Origin: a virus
Reading direction: 5' to 3' (one strand)
Virus record (IMG/VR): IMGVR_UViG_3300009059_000068
Span: 1-22,614 of that record
Length of the DNA: 22,614 bases
The notes below the pieces were generated by a model. It searched no databases. It worked only from the letters and a program-made list of their open reading frames with translations, and had not been told where the DNA came from. Numbering within the stretch: the stretch's first letter is position 1; every line of letters starts with the position of its first letter. Made by a program: the position numbers and the translations under genes. Shown piece by piece: positions 1-7,591 of this stretch.

Positions 1-1169
1 ATAGATTAGCAAGAGTTACTAGAATTTCAAAAGTTGTAGGAACAGGAGCTAATGGAGTTCCACTTAACAGTACAAGATTCACCGTATTTACAGATGTAGA
101 ACCGGCTTGGAATAATAAAATTATTAAATCTTTTGAAGATGCTTCTTCTGTTTACAAAACTTTTGTTTTAGGAAAAGCTGTAATTACTGTTAAAAATCTA
201 AGCGATTATCTATCAGTTCTTTCAGGTGGAGTTGGATTATATGATGCTTTAGTCGACAAAGACATGATCGATTTTAGATACGTTGTTGACACATTTACTT
301 CTTTTGATGTGAATGGTTTAAATAACAAATCAAACCTTTCTCAATTAGCAAAAGACAGACAAAATGCTTCAGCTATCTTAAATGCACCTACAATCGAAGA
401 TTTCAAAAAATCATCTGACCCATCATTTACTGATATGGACGGAGCTTTCGATACTGCTTATATCGCAACTGGAGGTAACCAAGATAAAAACCCAACTAAA
501 GTTTATGCTTTACCAAGTATTAATGCTGGAGCAAACTATGCGTTCTACTACGGACCTGGTTTAATCGTAAGTGACAATGGAAAAGATATTATTGTTCCAC
601 CAGCCGCTTATGTTGCTAATAACTATTTGGATAAATACACCAACGCTTTACCATGGTCAATCGTTGCTGGTCCAAGACGTGGAGTTGTATCTGGTACAAA
701 CGTTAAAGGAGCTGAGTATGCATTTGATAAAAATGATAGAGATATTCTAGAGCCATTCGGAATCAATCCAATTGTATTCCAAAGAGGAACTGGTTTAACT
801 ATCTTAGGTAACAAAACTGCACAGCAATCTATTAAATCTGCATTATCTTCTGCTCACGTTAGAGAGGTGCTTATTTATATCCAAGATGGTATGGCAGATA
901 TCCTTAAAGATTACGTATTTGAATTCAATAACGTACAGACAAGACTTGAAATTAAAACTTTAGCAGATTCATTCTTAGAAAGTGTTAAACAAGACGGAGG
1001 AGTTTACGAATTTAAAAACGTAATGGACCAATCAAACAATACTAATGAGGTTATTGATAACAATATGGGTATTATTGATACTTATGTAGAACCGGTTAAA
1101 GGTTTAGAAATTGTAGTTCACAGAACAACAATCTTAAACACAGGAGAAATCCAATCAGGTAATCTATAA
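1..1169 (+). CDS. Tail sheath protein (T4 gp18-like), 5'-truncated by window
   Basis: Contractile tail sheath subunit, which polymerises around the tail tube and contracts at infection. The reading frame is open from base 3, well upstream of the first ATG at 264, so the gene starts outside the window. The last 120 or so residues have the typical sheath C-terminal domain: a helix with REVLIYIQDGM, then FEFNN, then a repeat of the kind seen in T4 gp18 (ADSFLESVKQDGGVYEF) and a final beta-strand segment with EIVVHRTT. The tail tube gene follows 43 bases downstream, as in T4 (18-19). The family call is based on the C-terminal domain and gene order; the missing N-terminus cannot be assessed. Confidence 0.9.
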   Translation, partial: RLARVTRISKVVGTGANGVPLNSTRFTVFTDVEPAWNNKIIKSFEDASSVYKTFVLGKAVITVKNLSDYLSVLSGGVGLYDALVDKDMIDFRYVVDTFTSFDVNGLNNKSNLSQLAKDRQNASAILNAPTIEDFKKSSDPSFTDMDGAFDTAYIATGGNQDKNPTKVYALPSINAGANYAFYYGPGLIVSDNGKDIIVPPAAYVANNYLDKYTNALPWSIVAGPRRGVVSGTNVKGAEYAFDKNDRDILEPFGINPIVFQRGTGLTILGNKTAQQSIKSALSSAHVREVLIYIQDGMADILKDYVFEFNNVQTRLEIKTLADSFLESVKQDGGVYEFKNVMDQSNNTNEVIDNNMGIIDTYVEPVKGLEIVVHRTTILNTGEIQSGNL

Positions 1170-1181
1170 TCAGATTAATTA

Positions 1182-1190
1182 GATATATAA
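1182..1190 (+). promoter_or_regulatory. Possible late promoter motif GATATATAA
   Basis: GATATATAA lies 22 bases upstream of the tail tube start, in the short gap after the sheath gene. Similar motifs occur before 3340, 6055, 10866, 14191 and 16290. It resembles the T4 late box TATAAATA in composition and position, but AT-rich leaders are common here, so this is suggestive only. Confidence 0.35.
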
Positions 1191-1212
1191 AAAAATAAAA
1201 CATTAATAAAAC

Positions 1213-1767
1213 ATGGCTTTACCACATTATTCACAAGACCAAACGTCTAGAAAAGGTAGAAATTTCGAACCAGTTCAGGCTAACCTGTTCGAAGTTACAA
1301 TTCTGCCTCCGCAAGGAGTTTCAGATGCGCCACTTATGCTTCAACATATCAACTCAATCTCAGGATTAGAATTTTATAAAGAAGTTGGTGCTATCGAACA
1401 AAAATACAAGTTCGTAACTAGATCGTTTGCAGGTACTCCTGATAACACATCAGTTGACGTAACAGTTAACTTCTCATTAAACTTAAATGAAGCAAACCAA
1501 GCTTACCTTTATAAATCAATGAGACAATGGTATAACTTAAGATACGATCCAAACACTGGTGCTATGGGACTTAAAAAAGATTATGTAGGAACTATTGTTA
1601 TCGTACAGTTCAACAGAGCTGGAGATATTTATAGAACTATAACTTTAGAAGATTGTCAAATCACTTCAGGATTAGGATTCACAACTGAATTAAGTTATGA
1701 ATCGGCTGATGCTGCTGCATTGGAGGTAACTTGGAGATGTGATGCTTGGAAAGAAGTTTTAGCATAA
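1213..1767 (+). CDS. Tail tube protein (T4 gp19-like)
   Basis: Major subunit of the inner tail tube, through which DNA passes. The 184-aa size and beta-rich sequence fit the gp19 family (T4 gp19 is about 160 aa). Visible features are an N-terminal strand with NLFEVTILPP, a GLEFYKEV segment, the inner-strand region ending in VDVTVNFSLNLNEANQAYLY, and a C-terminal part with TLEDCQITSGLGF and LEVTWRCDAW, which recalls the common tube ending where the chain closes the barrel. It sits directly after the sheath gene and ends at an intrinsic terminator, so sheath and tube probably form the end of one late transcription unit. Start is the ATG at 1213, the only in-frame start near the expected N-terminus. 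Confidence 0.88.
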   Translation: MALPHYSQDQTSRKGRNFEPVQANLFEVTILPPQGVSDAPLMLQHINSISGLEFYKEVGAIEQKYKFVTRSFAGTPDNTSVDVTVNFSLNLNEANQAYLYKSMRQWYNLRYDPNTGAMGLKKDYVGTIVIVQFNRAGDIYRTITLEDCQITSGLGFTTELSYESADAAALEVTWRCDAWKEVLA

Positions 1768-1780
1768 TTATTCTATAATC

Positions 1781-1816
1781 ATGGGGAATAGTTTTAAATT
1801 ATTCCCCATTTTTTTA
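1781..1816 (+). terminator. Intrinsic terminator after tail tube gene
   Basis: A 10-bp perfect stem, ATGGGGAATA (1781-1790) with TATTCCCCAT (1800-1809), followed by a run of T. It lies 13 bases after the tail tube stop. Confidence 0.85.
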
Positions 1817-1855
1817 TGAAACAAAAACATAATATAATGATAATATAATATATAG

Positions 1856-2071
1856 ATGGATAAATTAACCAAAAAGCTACAAGTTCTTCTCTCTGAAGAC
1901 GAGGTATCTTTGATTAATCGAATCATCTTGAACGAAGCAATTGAAACTGGACAACGACCTATTTCAATTTCAGCATTTATTAGAGATGTTATTAGAGAGG
2001 AAATCGAAAAAAAGGCAAATAGTATCAAGCCTTTTGAAAAAATTGATATTAAAAAACTTAAAGACAAATAA
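1856..2071 (+). CDS. Small ribbon-helix-helix-like protein
   Basis: A 71-aa protein. The segment ISISAFIRDVIREEIEKK (about residues 36-53) resembles the second half of a ribbon-helix-helix DNA-binding unit (S-x-F-I-R-x-x-I-x-E-E). The N-terminal part (LSEDEVSLINRIILNEA) could supply the strand and first helix, but with an insertion compared with Arc/CopG. Function is unknown; a small regulator is one possibility and a structural accessory protein is another, because it lies between the tail tube and baseplate genes. It follows a terminator, so it needs its own promoter; AATATATAG ends directly at the ATG. The next gene starts 4 bases after its stop. Confidence 0.6.
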   Translation: MDKLTKKLQVLLSEDEVSLINRIILNEAIETGQRPISISAFIRDVIREEIEKKANSIKPFEKIDIKKLKDK

Positions 2072-2074
2072 TTT

Positions 2075-3034
2075 ATGAGTAACGAAAGTAACGAAAACGA
2101 ATTCAACTTAGAAGACCAGTACAAAAACATGGTTACATCTAGCGAGAGTCCCGAAGTTCATGAAGAACCGGTAAATTTGGGAAGAGTTAACATGGAACGA
2201 TTTAATGGAGAAAAGGCAGAAAGTGCAGATTTCCATTTAGGTTATCATACAATTCCTACAATCTCATTACCTTCAGGTGGTATGTTTTACCCAGAGGGAA
2301 CTGAAATTTCAATTAGATCTGCTAAAGTAACTGAGGTTAGACATTTCTCAACAATTGACGAAACGAACGTTTTAGATATTGACGAAAAATTAAACCAGAT
2401 CCTTGAATCATGTATTAGAATAACTTCAGCAAACAAGAGATTGTCTTACAAGGATATTCTAGAAGAGGACAGATTTTACATTATTTTATCAATTAGAGAT
2501 TTAACATTCCCAGAGCCTGAATCTAACCTTAAAATCGATCACATGTCGAAAAAAGGAGAGAAGCATGAGATTGAAATCAAAAAAGAATATTTCCAATACT
2601 TTAAAATTCCAACTGAATTAGATAAGTACTATGATTCTACAAGAAAATCATTTATGATTGAAACAAAATCATTTGGAACTATTGAAATGGCACCTCCAGC
2701 AATCGGAGTTATGCAAAAGATTACTGCTTATATTAAAGAAAAGCAACAAAAAGGTCAAAAAGTCGATCAATCAATCCTTCAAATCATTCCTTACTTACAT
2801 AAGGATTGGAGAGGTTTTAGTGATAAAACAATCTTTGATTTTGAAATTGAATTAAACGGATGGTCAAACAAAAAATACAATTTAGTGTATACATTGGCTG
2901 AAAAGATGAAAATTGGAGTTCAACCAAATATGCTAGTACAGTTAGGGGACGAGGAGGAGGAAGTTCCCATCACCTTTCGTGACGGCATCAAATCTCTTTT
3001 CGTTGTTCAAGATATCGCTGGAGAACTTCTTTAA
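2075..3034 (+). CDS. Baseplate protein, T4 gp26-like
   Basis: A 319-aa protein with the signature of the T4 baseplate protein family typified by gp26. A polar N-terminal tail of about 65 residues is followed by LPSGGMFYPEGTEISIRS, then a helical stretch with a D-x-x-L-x-x-x-L-x-x-C pattern (EKLNQILESCI) and EEDRFYIILSIRDLTFPEP. Longer than T4 gp26 (about 200 aa), the excess being in the N-terminal tail and the C-terminal third. Likely role: baseplate hub/wedge assembly. Its end overlaps a +1 frame ORF (2979-3254); see the frameshift finding. Position between tube and tape-measure candidate fits a tail-assembly block. Confidence 0.72.
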   Translation: MSNESNENEFNLEDQYKNMVTSSESPEVHEEPVNLGRVNMERFNGEKAESADFHLGYHTIPTISLPSGGMFYPEGTEISIRSAKVTEVRHFSTIDETNVLDIDEKLNQILESCIRITSANKRLSYKDILEEDRFYIILSIRDLTFPEPESNLKIDHMSKKGEKHEIEIKKEYFQYFKIPTELDKYYDSTRKSFMIETKSFGTIEMAPPAIGVMQKITAYIKEKQQKGQKVDQSILQIIPYLHKDWRGFSDKTIFDFEIELNGWSNKKYNLVYTLAEKMKIGVQPNMLVQLGDEEEEVPITFRDGIKSLFVVQDIAGELL

Positions 3035-3254
3035 GGTTAAGTTTCATATTTACCTTAAACTACGAATTCAACCAAGTGAAATTGAGAACCTTGAATACTA
3101 TGAGTTCCATTATTTAGTTAAGGACTTAATAGAGCATATCAAGGAGGAGAATAAACAGAACCAAGGGCAGAATGACGCAACTGCAGGAGCCATGAGTGGA
3201 ATGAAAATGCCAAACATGAAAATGCCAAACATGAAAATGCCAAAACTAAAATAA
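2979..3254 (+). CDS. Small overlapping tail-assembly ORF (possible frameshift product)
   Basis: A 91-aa ORF in the +1 frame relative to the gp26-like gene, overlapping its last 56 bases. If it is translated alone the start would be the GTG at 2979, preceded at some distance by a GGAGGAGGAAG run. The conserved-looking part is after the overlap: LRIQPSEIENLEYYEFHYLVKDLIEHIKEENKQ, a pattern seen in short tail-assembly or chaperone proteins next to baseplate genes. The C-terminus carries three MKMPN-type repeats, encoded by near-identical 15-base units at about 3201-3245. The upstream gene ends in CTT-TAA-G, where a +1 slip would read straight into this frame and give one fused protein. Which form is made is not decided by the sequence. 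Confidence 0.6.
   Translation: MTASNLFSLFKISLENFFKVKFHIYLKLRIQPSEIENLEYYEFHYLVKDLIEHIKEENKQNQGQNDATAGAMSGMKMPNMKMPNMKMPKLK
3201..3245 (+). repeat. 15-base tandem repeat encoding MKMPN
   Basis: Three copies of a unit like ATGAAAATGCCAAAC give the C-terminal MKMPN-MKMPN-MKMPK run of the small ORF. The second copy is identical or nearly so to the first, which points to recent slippage. Confidence 0.7.
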
Positions 3255-3257
3255 AAG

Positions 3258-3284
3258 AAGGGTCCGTAATAGGACCCTTTTTTA
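3258..3284 (+). terminator. Intrinsic terminator
   Basis: AAGGGTCC (3258-3265) pairs with GGACCCTT (3272-3279) around a 6-base loop, followed by T residues. It ends the baseplate unit just after the stop at 3254. Confidence 0.85.
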
Positions 3285-3288
3285 TTGG

Positions 3289-3300
3289 GATATATAATCC
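3289..3300 (+). promoter_or_regulatory. Possible late promoter motif GATATATAATCC
   Basis: Directly after the terminator at 3258-3284 and 40 bases before the 890-aa gene. Shares GATATATAATC with the motif before 16290. Confidence 0.4.
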
Positions 3301-3339
3301 TAGAGAACAAGTGTTTATCTTAAAAAAATAGAATCGCAC

Positions 3340-6012
3340 GTGACCAGTAATAATAAACAAGTTACTTTACTAACAAACCCTTTAAATAAGATACAAGCTG
3401 CTACAGAGGCAACCGCAGCTATTTTAATGGAATTAAGTACCGTTATTGTCGGTTTTAATACATATTCAGTAGATACTATAAAGGAATTAAAAAAACAAAC
3501 AGATGTTTTATTAGATATTAAGAGTTTGTTAAAAGAACAGGCTCGACAGGGCAGTGGAGGCAGTGGTGGAAAAACCAAAATGCCCGGTATCGTGGGAGCT
3601 GCCAAAACAGCAGTTGCAATTGTAATTATGGCAGGAGCTCTGGTTGCAGCATCTGGAATTTTAGGATATATGCAACCAGTTACGGCAATACAGATGTTAA
3701 CTGCTCTTGCGGTTGGATATTTATTTGTATTATTAGTACCTGTATTTGTTAAAATAAGTGAAGCATTTAAAGGACCTGGTCTTACTGATAGAATAATTGG
3801 AAAGGTTGCAGGAGTAGGGGCTAGATCCCAGCCAAGTATGGGTAAAATGCTAGCAGGTGTTGGACTTGCAATGGTGATAATGGCAGCAGGAACTGCAGCA
3901 TCTTCGCATATTCTTGCACTTGTAAAACCAATTACACTCGCCCAATTCGCAACTGCCGCTTTAATAGGAATATCATTTGTATTTTTAGCGATATCATTTG
4001 GCCAAATAACAAAAACCTTAAGAAGGAATAGAATATCGGCAGATAGAAAGGGTATAATGAGATTAGGGATGGTTAGCGCATCTATGGTTGCAATTGCACT
4101 AGGTGTTGTTGGAGTTGCATATGCATTTATGTTGATGCCATCTAATCCACCTGCACCCGACCTAGGATGGACATTTAGAGCTGCCGCAGCGATTGGTTTA
4201 TTTGCAATTGGTTTTAATTTTATAATGAAGGCAATTAAAAGAGCATCTTTAAAAGATATAATATTTGGAGCATTAGCAATTCCAGCAATGGCAGTAGCAA
4301 TAGTTGGAGTCGCGTATGCATTTATGTTAATGCCTGAAAATCCAGGATCACCGGATGCTTTATGGACTTTAAAATCTGCTTTTGCAATCGGTTTATTTGC
4401 AATTGGATTTTTCTTTATAATGAAGGCAATTAAAAGAGCATCTTTAAAAGATATAATATTTGGAGCATTGGCAATTCCAGCAATGGCGCTCGCAATCGTT
4501 GGTGTTGCATTTATATTTGGAATGTTAGGAGATGTTAGTAATTGGGTTGCCCCACCCGCAATGTGGACATTAAAAGCTGGTTTTGCTCTATTAATTTTTG
4601 CAATCCCTTTCTATATAGTTTCAAAAGCAATTAAAGGAATGAATGCCAAACGATTATTATTTATGGCTGCTGCCCTTCCTGTTGTTGCATTTGGAGTTCT
4701 TGCAGCCGCATGGATTTTCCAAGCACTTCCTGATGTTTATAAAGCTCCGGAAGCAGAATGGACACTAAAAGCCGGACTTGCAATGGTTATCTTTGGAGCA
4801 GCCATATACCTTTCTAGTAAAACTATTGGTAGAATGGGAATGGGTGATTTATTTAAAGCACTTATTGGTGTTGTAGTTGCCTCATTCGCAATTATTGCAG
4901 TTGGTTGGATTTTATCATTAGGACCATCAACTTGGATTGCACCGCCTCTCGATTGGAGTATTGCAGTTGCTGCCGCTCTTGGAGTTATAGGTGGAGCAAT
5001 CGTAGTAATGGGAATCGCTGTTACCGCATTAACTCCAGTTACTCTACTATTAGGAGCCCTTGGTATTATTGTCGCAGCTATTACAATACTGGCAGTTGGT
5101 TGGATTCTTTCTGGACTTGCTCCAGTTATGCCGTCTTTAGTTAAAGTTGCCCAAGGATTTACAGCAATGTTATTAGCACCTGTAAATGGAATGGTTGATG
5201 TATTTGCCCGATTTAAAAACGAAATTGGAGTTGATAATATGATAGGACTTGCAATTGGTATTGCAGCACTAGGAGGTGCGTGGTTAATCTTTACTGCAGC
5301 CATGGCCGGTGCAAGTATTGCATCAGGTATTGGTAATGCCATTGGAGGAATTCTTGATGGTATTGGTTCACTATTTGGTGGAGATAAACCATCACCAATC
5401 GAAATATTAGAACGTCTGGCTGTTATTGCACCAGAGGTACAAAAATTAGCAAGACCATTAATAAACGTTGGTAAAGGATTTTCGATGATTAATAGAGGTG
5501 CGCTTGGCGCCATGTCAGCTTTTACAGCTCTTATTGAATTACATGAAGATATTGATGTTGATGATTTCAAAGATCAGGCAAAATCTTTTAATAGTATTGC
5601 AAAATCTTACAATAAGATCGCTCATGCAAGTAAGATGATGGATATTAAAGCACTTTATGCAACAACAAATATGTTTAAAGCACTTGATGATTTGGCTAAA
5701 AATGGAGGAGCCTCAGCAATGGGAGTTCTTGCTGACAAATTAATGGAGGCAGTTAAACAACTCTCAGGAACTGTTACTAATCTTGAAAAATCAGTGGAGA
5801 AACAAGGTAAAGCAACCAGTGGAATCGGAGATGCCCTTTCTGGAGCTATTGATACTGTAAAAGAAACAGTAACTGGTGTTAAGAAAAATGTTGATGCAAT
5901 GAATAAAGATACTAAAGATGCTAAGTTAGATATTCAACCATTAATTGATGCAATTCAAGACCTAGAAACTAGATTTGATAGAGCAATTAAAGTTATTCAA
6001 GTAGAAGCATAA
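3340..6012 (+). CDS. Probable tail tape measure protein
   Basis: An 890-aa, highly hydrophobic protein. Layout: a short polar N-terminus with a helical region (about 15-70), a Gly/Ser linker (GSGGSGG, about 73-79), roughly 500 residues of Ala/Gly/Ile/Val-rich membrane-like helices, then a polar helical C-terminus (about 640-890) with coiled-coil character. The hydrophobic part contains repeats of about 65 aa, such as IMKAIKRASLKDIIFGALA followed by a loop with FMLMP, pro-rich residues and a W-T-(F/L) step. Position after tube and baseplate genes, length and composition suit a tape measure that also enters the host membrane. No sequence homology to T4 gp29 is visible to me, so another large membrane-active virion protein remains possible. 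Start is the GTG at 3340; no good ATG lies nearby. Confidence 0.6.
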   Translation: MTSNNKQVTLLTNPLNKIQAATEATAAILMELSTVIVGFNTYSVDTIKELKKQTDVLLDIKSLLKEQARQGSGGSGGKTKMPGIVGAAKTAVAIVIMAGALVAASGILGYMQPVTAIQMLTALAVGYLFVLLVPVFVKISEAFKGPGLTDRIIGKVAGVGARSQPSMGKMLAGVGLAMVIMAAGTAASSHILALVKPITLAQFATAALIGISFVFLAISFGQITKTLRRNRISADRKGIMRLGMVSASMVAIALGVVGVAYAFMLMPSNPPAPDLGWTFRAAAAIGLFAIGFNFIMKAIKRASLKDIIFGALAIPAMAVAIVGVAYAFMLMPENPGSPDALWTLKSAFAIGLFAIGFFFIMKAIKRASLKDIIFGALAIPAMALAIVGVAFIFGMLGDVSNWVAPPAMWTLKAGFALLIFAIPFYIVSKAIKGMNAKRLLFMAAALPVVAFGVLAAAWIFQALPDVYKAPEAEWTLKAGLAMVIFGAAIYLSSKTIGRMGMGDLFKALIGVVVASFAIIAVGWILSLGPSTWIAPPLDWSIAVAAALGVIGGAIVVMGIAVTALTPVTLLLGALGIIVAAITILAVGWILSGLAPVMPSLVKVAQGFTAMLLAPVNGMVDVFARFKNEIGVDNMIGLAIGIAALGGAWLIFTAAMAGASIASGIGNAIGGILDGIGSLFGGDKPSPIEILERLAVIAPEVQKLARPLINVGKGFSMINRGALGAMSAFTALIELHEDIDVDDFKDQAKSFNSIAKSYNKIAHASKMMDIKALYATTNMFKALDDLAKNGGASAMGVLADKLMEAVKQLSGTVTNLEKSVEKQGKATSGIGDALSGAIDTVKETVTGVKKNVDAMNKDTKDAKLDIQPLIDAIQDLETRFDRAIKVIQVEA
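4221..4488 (+). repeat. Near-identical 195-base direct repeat inside tape-measure candidate
   Basis: About 73 bases starting TATAATGAAGGCAATTAAAA at 4221 recur at 4416 with a single difference in that stretch. The 195-base offset equals 65 codons. The flanking parts of the two units are more diverged, so the core was duplicated recently or is kept uniform. Confidence 0.85.
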
Positions 6013-6054
6013 ACTTTATTTAGTATTCTTATATAATACTTAAACTAATATACC

Positions 6055-6309
6055 ATGAAATACCTTTATTTTAGCGCACCATGGTGCGGACCTTGTAAAC
6101 TGTTAGCACCAAAAATGCAATTGGTTGCAGATGAAGTCCCTGTCGAAAAAATCATCGTTGATGATAATGTAGAAACGACACAGAAGTTTGGAGTAAGAAA
6201 TATTCCAACAGTAATATTAATTGATGAGAACGAGAATGAAATCGAAAGATTCGTAGGAGTACATAGTGTTGAATTCTATCTTGAAAAATTTGAGGAGCAT
6301 GCAAACTAG
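6055..6309 (+). CDS. Thioredoxin-like protein
   Basis: An 84-aa thioredoxin-fold disulfide reductase. The active site WCGPC is at residues 10-14 and the cis-proline segment NIPT at 49-52, followed by VILIDENENE strands and a terminal helix. Shorter than E. coli thioredoxin (about 108 aa), like the small phage thioredoxins, because the first helix and strand are missing. A T4-type use would be supplying electrons to a ribonucleotide reductase, which is not seen here. Start codon follows TTATATAATAC at 6029 (late-type motif). The stop overlaps the start of the next gene. Confidence 0.85.
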   Translation: MKYLYFSAPWCGPCKLLAPKMQLVADEVPVEKIIVDDNVETTQKFGVRNIPTVILIDENENEIERFVGVHSVEFYLEKFEEHAN

Positions 6310-6580
6310 AGAATCGATAGTTCAAAGATTATTTAATGAAGGACTTATAACAGCAGAAGAGGCTGTTGTTCTTTTGAAAGAGGACGTGAAGATTATTCAA
6401 GTTCCAAATCAACGTAGTCTATGGATTGGACCGGGACCATCACAACCTTATGTTCCATATACGTCAGGAACTGCACCAAATCCAATGTTTCCATATTGTG
6501 ATTGGACATATCGCCCAGATCAAATGCCCGTTTACTGTACAACAGGAACTGATTTAAACAAAAATTACACAGACAAATAG
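6299..6580 (+). CDS. Hypothetical 93-aa protein
   Basis: I chose the ATG at 6299, which overlaps the end of the thioredoxin gene; an earlier in-frame ATG at 6266 would overlap it by 44 bases. The N-terminus (TRESIVQRLFNEGLITAEEAVVLLKED) looks like a short helical SHOCT-like module: helix, G-L-I-T turn, E-E-A helix. The C-terminus is rich in Pro, Tyr, Trp and Gly (IGPGPSQPYVPYTSG) and holds two Cys. No function recognised. Its stop TAG overlaps the GTG of the next gene, so the three genes are probably translated together. Confidence 0.7.
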   Translation: MQTRESIVQRLFNEGLITAEEAVVLLKEDVKIIQVPNQRSLWIGPGPSQPYVPYTSGTAPNPMFPYCDWTYRPDQMPVYCTTGTDLNKNYTDK

Positions 6581-7182
6581 TGAAAAGATTTTCATTGCTC
6601 TTATTATTGATTGTAGCCTCTCTTTCTCTTGGAGTAACATCTCCAGATTTAAAGAATGTTACAATCAATAATTCTGTCTATACGATAGTTTATTCTCAAG
6701 ATTTTGAACAGCCGTTAGAAATAACGTACGATGTTGAATGTACTTCAAAATCAAAAGAATATTATAGCCGCAAAGGTTTAAACTTTTATAAACCAGACGG
6801 GATTCATACTTCTGATGATGCGGATTATTATAATAATGTATGGGATAAGGGTCACATGGCGCCAGCCGCTGATTTTAATTGTAACTTAAGCAGTTTGAAA
6901 TCAACATTTTCTTATGTGAATTGTGCCTTACAACATCAAGACCTTAACCGTGGCCAATGGAAGGCACTGGAGGCATACGAGAAGGAACTTGCGATTAATA
7001 ATGAGGTAACAATTAAGATTTATGTTGATTTCGTAGGCTCAACAAGATTAAAGACCGGAGCAATGTTACCAGTAGGATTCAGTAAGGTTATTTATTTGAA
7101 TGGCAATAGATTTAAGAGCTATTATTTTCCAAATAGGCGTTTGGAAGGTTCTTATGAAAAGTATCTAATCAGTAAAAATTAA
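6580..7182 (+). CDS. Exported DNA/RNA non-specific endonuclease (ββα-Me, NUC1-like)
   Basis: A 200-aa nuclease with a clear signal peptide: MKRF followed by a Leu/Ile-rich core to about residue 18. The ββα-Me active site reads DKGHMAP at 89-95 (family DRGH, with Arg to Lys), with the general-base His at 92. The downstream helix region YVNCALQHQDLNRGQWKALE (about 112-131) supplies the metal-binding Asn and Glu of this family. It should cut nucleic acid outside the cytoplasm, for example incoming DNA of competing phages or host-derived extracellular DNA; which one is not known. GTG start at 6580 overlaps the preceding stop. Neighbouring thioredoxin could matter for the Cys pairs, but an exported protein would not meet a cytoplasmic thioredoxin. 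Confidence 0.82.
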   Translation: MKRFSLLLLLIVASLSLGVTSPDLKNVTINNSVYTIVYSQDFEQPLEITYDVECTSKSKEYYSRKGLNFYKPDGIHTSDDADYYNNVWDKGHMAPAADFNCNLSSLKSTFSYVNCALQHQDLNRGQWKALEAYEKELAINNEVTIKIYVDFVGSTRLKTGAMLPVGFSKVIYLNGNRFKSYYFPNRRLEGSYEKYLISKN

Positions 7183-7185
7183 AAA

Positions 7186-7211
7186 GCCAAGGTTATTTAC
7201 CCTGGCCTTTG
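7186..7211. terminator. Probable bidirectional terminator between convergent genes
   Basis: GCCAAGG (7186-7192) pairs with CCCTGGC (7200-7206) with one mismatch and is flanked by A-rich sequence on the left and T residues on the right, so it could stop both the nuclease gene and the minus-strand gene that ends inside it at 7193. Confidence 0.5.
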
Positions 7212-7330
7212 TAAGATTTTTTGTAGTTTGCAGCTCCCTTATTCTTAGTAGTTTTAGTTTTAGCGTGAACTCCTTTTCTTTTCTTTTTTGGAGTAGCTTG
7301 AAAAGCTCCACCAGTTGTGCCCTTTGCCAT
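7193..7330 (-). CDS. 45-aa basic protein, minus strand
   Basis: Read on the minus strand from the ATG at 7330 to the TAA at 7193-7195. The protein has 14 Lys and 1 Arg in 45 residues: MAKGTTGGAFQ, then PKKKRKGVHAKTKTTKNKG, ending YKKSYKGQGK. I believe short proteins with a PKKKR-GVHAK-TKT core are common in Bacteroidota and their phages, but I cannot name a function; the composition suggests RNA or ribosome binding. It is the only convincing minus-strand gene in the window. On the minus strand TTGACT and TAAATA occur 17 bases apart at 7362-7390, about 30 bases upstream of the start. It is convergent with the nuclease gene. Confidence 0.7.
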   Translation of the reverse strand: MAKGTTGGAFQATPKKKRKGVHAKTKTTKNKGAANYKKSYKGQGK

Positions 7331-7396
7331 AATTATTTAGATATTTTTAGGTTAATATATTTATTTAGTGGCACATTGAAAAAAAGTCAATAAAAG

Positions 7397-7429
7397 TTTT
7401 ACCGTGTCAAAAAAATATATTATATTTAC
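7397..7429 (+). promoter_or_regulatory. Promoter, TTTTACC ... TATATTTAC type
   Basis: TTTTACC starts at 7397 and TATATTTAC at 7421, a start-to-start distance of 24 bases. That spacing is the same as at 12491, 13714 and 18002. Matches the Bacteroidota -33/-7 promoter layout. This copy lacks the TTTAACA pair found upstream of the others. It serves the 46-aa gene at 7447 and the genes after it. Confidence 0.7.
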
Positions 7430-7446
7430 ATATCAAATTAAAACAA

Positions 7447-7587
7447 ATGGAAAAGAAAAAACTAACAAAGGTAACGTTTACATTAAATGAATGGTTTGAT
7501 GCATTAAAAGTACCTACTCCACATAGGAATAAAAAGAAGTACTACAAAAAAGTAAAACATAAAGGAAAGTCTAACGATAATTATTAA
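7447..7587 (+). CDS. 46-aa basic hypothetical protein
   Basis: Short ORF directly downstream of a promoter, with the standard leader AATTAAAACAA before the ATG. The N-terminal half (KVTFTLNEWFDALKVPTPH) looks folded and the C-terminal half is Lys/Tyr-rich (KKKYYKKVKHKGK). No function recognised. The strong promoter and start context are the main reasons for believing the gene. Confidence 0.65.
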   Translation: MEKKKLTKVTFTLNEWFDALKVPTPHRNKKKYYKKVKHKGKSNDNY

Positions 7588-7591
7588 AAGT

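Noticed and set aside
1768-2130. 120-aa minus-strand ORF over the terminator and RHH-like gene
   Set aside because: It crosses a plus-strand terminator and is antisense to a better-supported gene; its Ser/Leu/Ile-rich sequence is typical of AT-rich antisense frames.
4737-5570. 277-aa open frame on the minus strand
   Set aside because: It is antisense to the Ala/Gly/Ile-rich tape-measure candidate, and its Pro/Ala/Ile-rich low-complexity sequence is what that codon use produces on the other strand.
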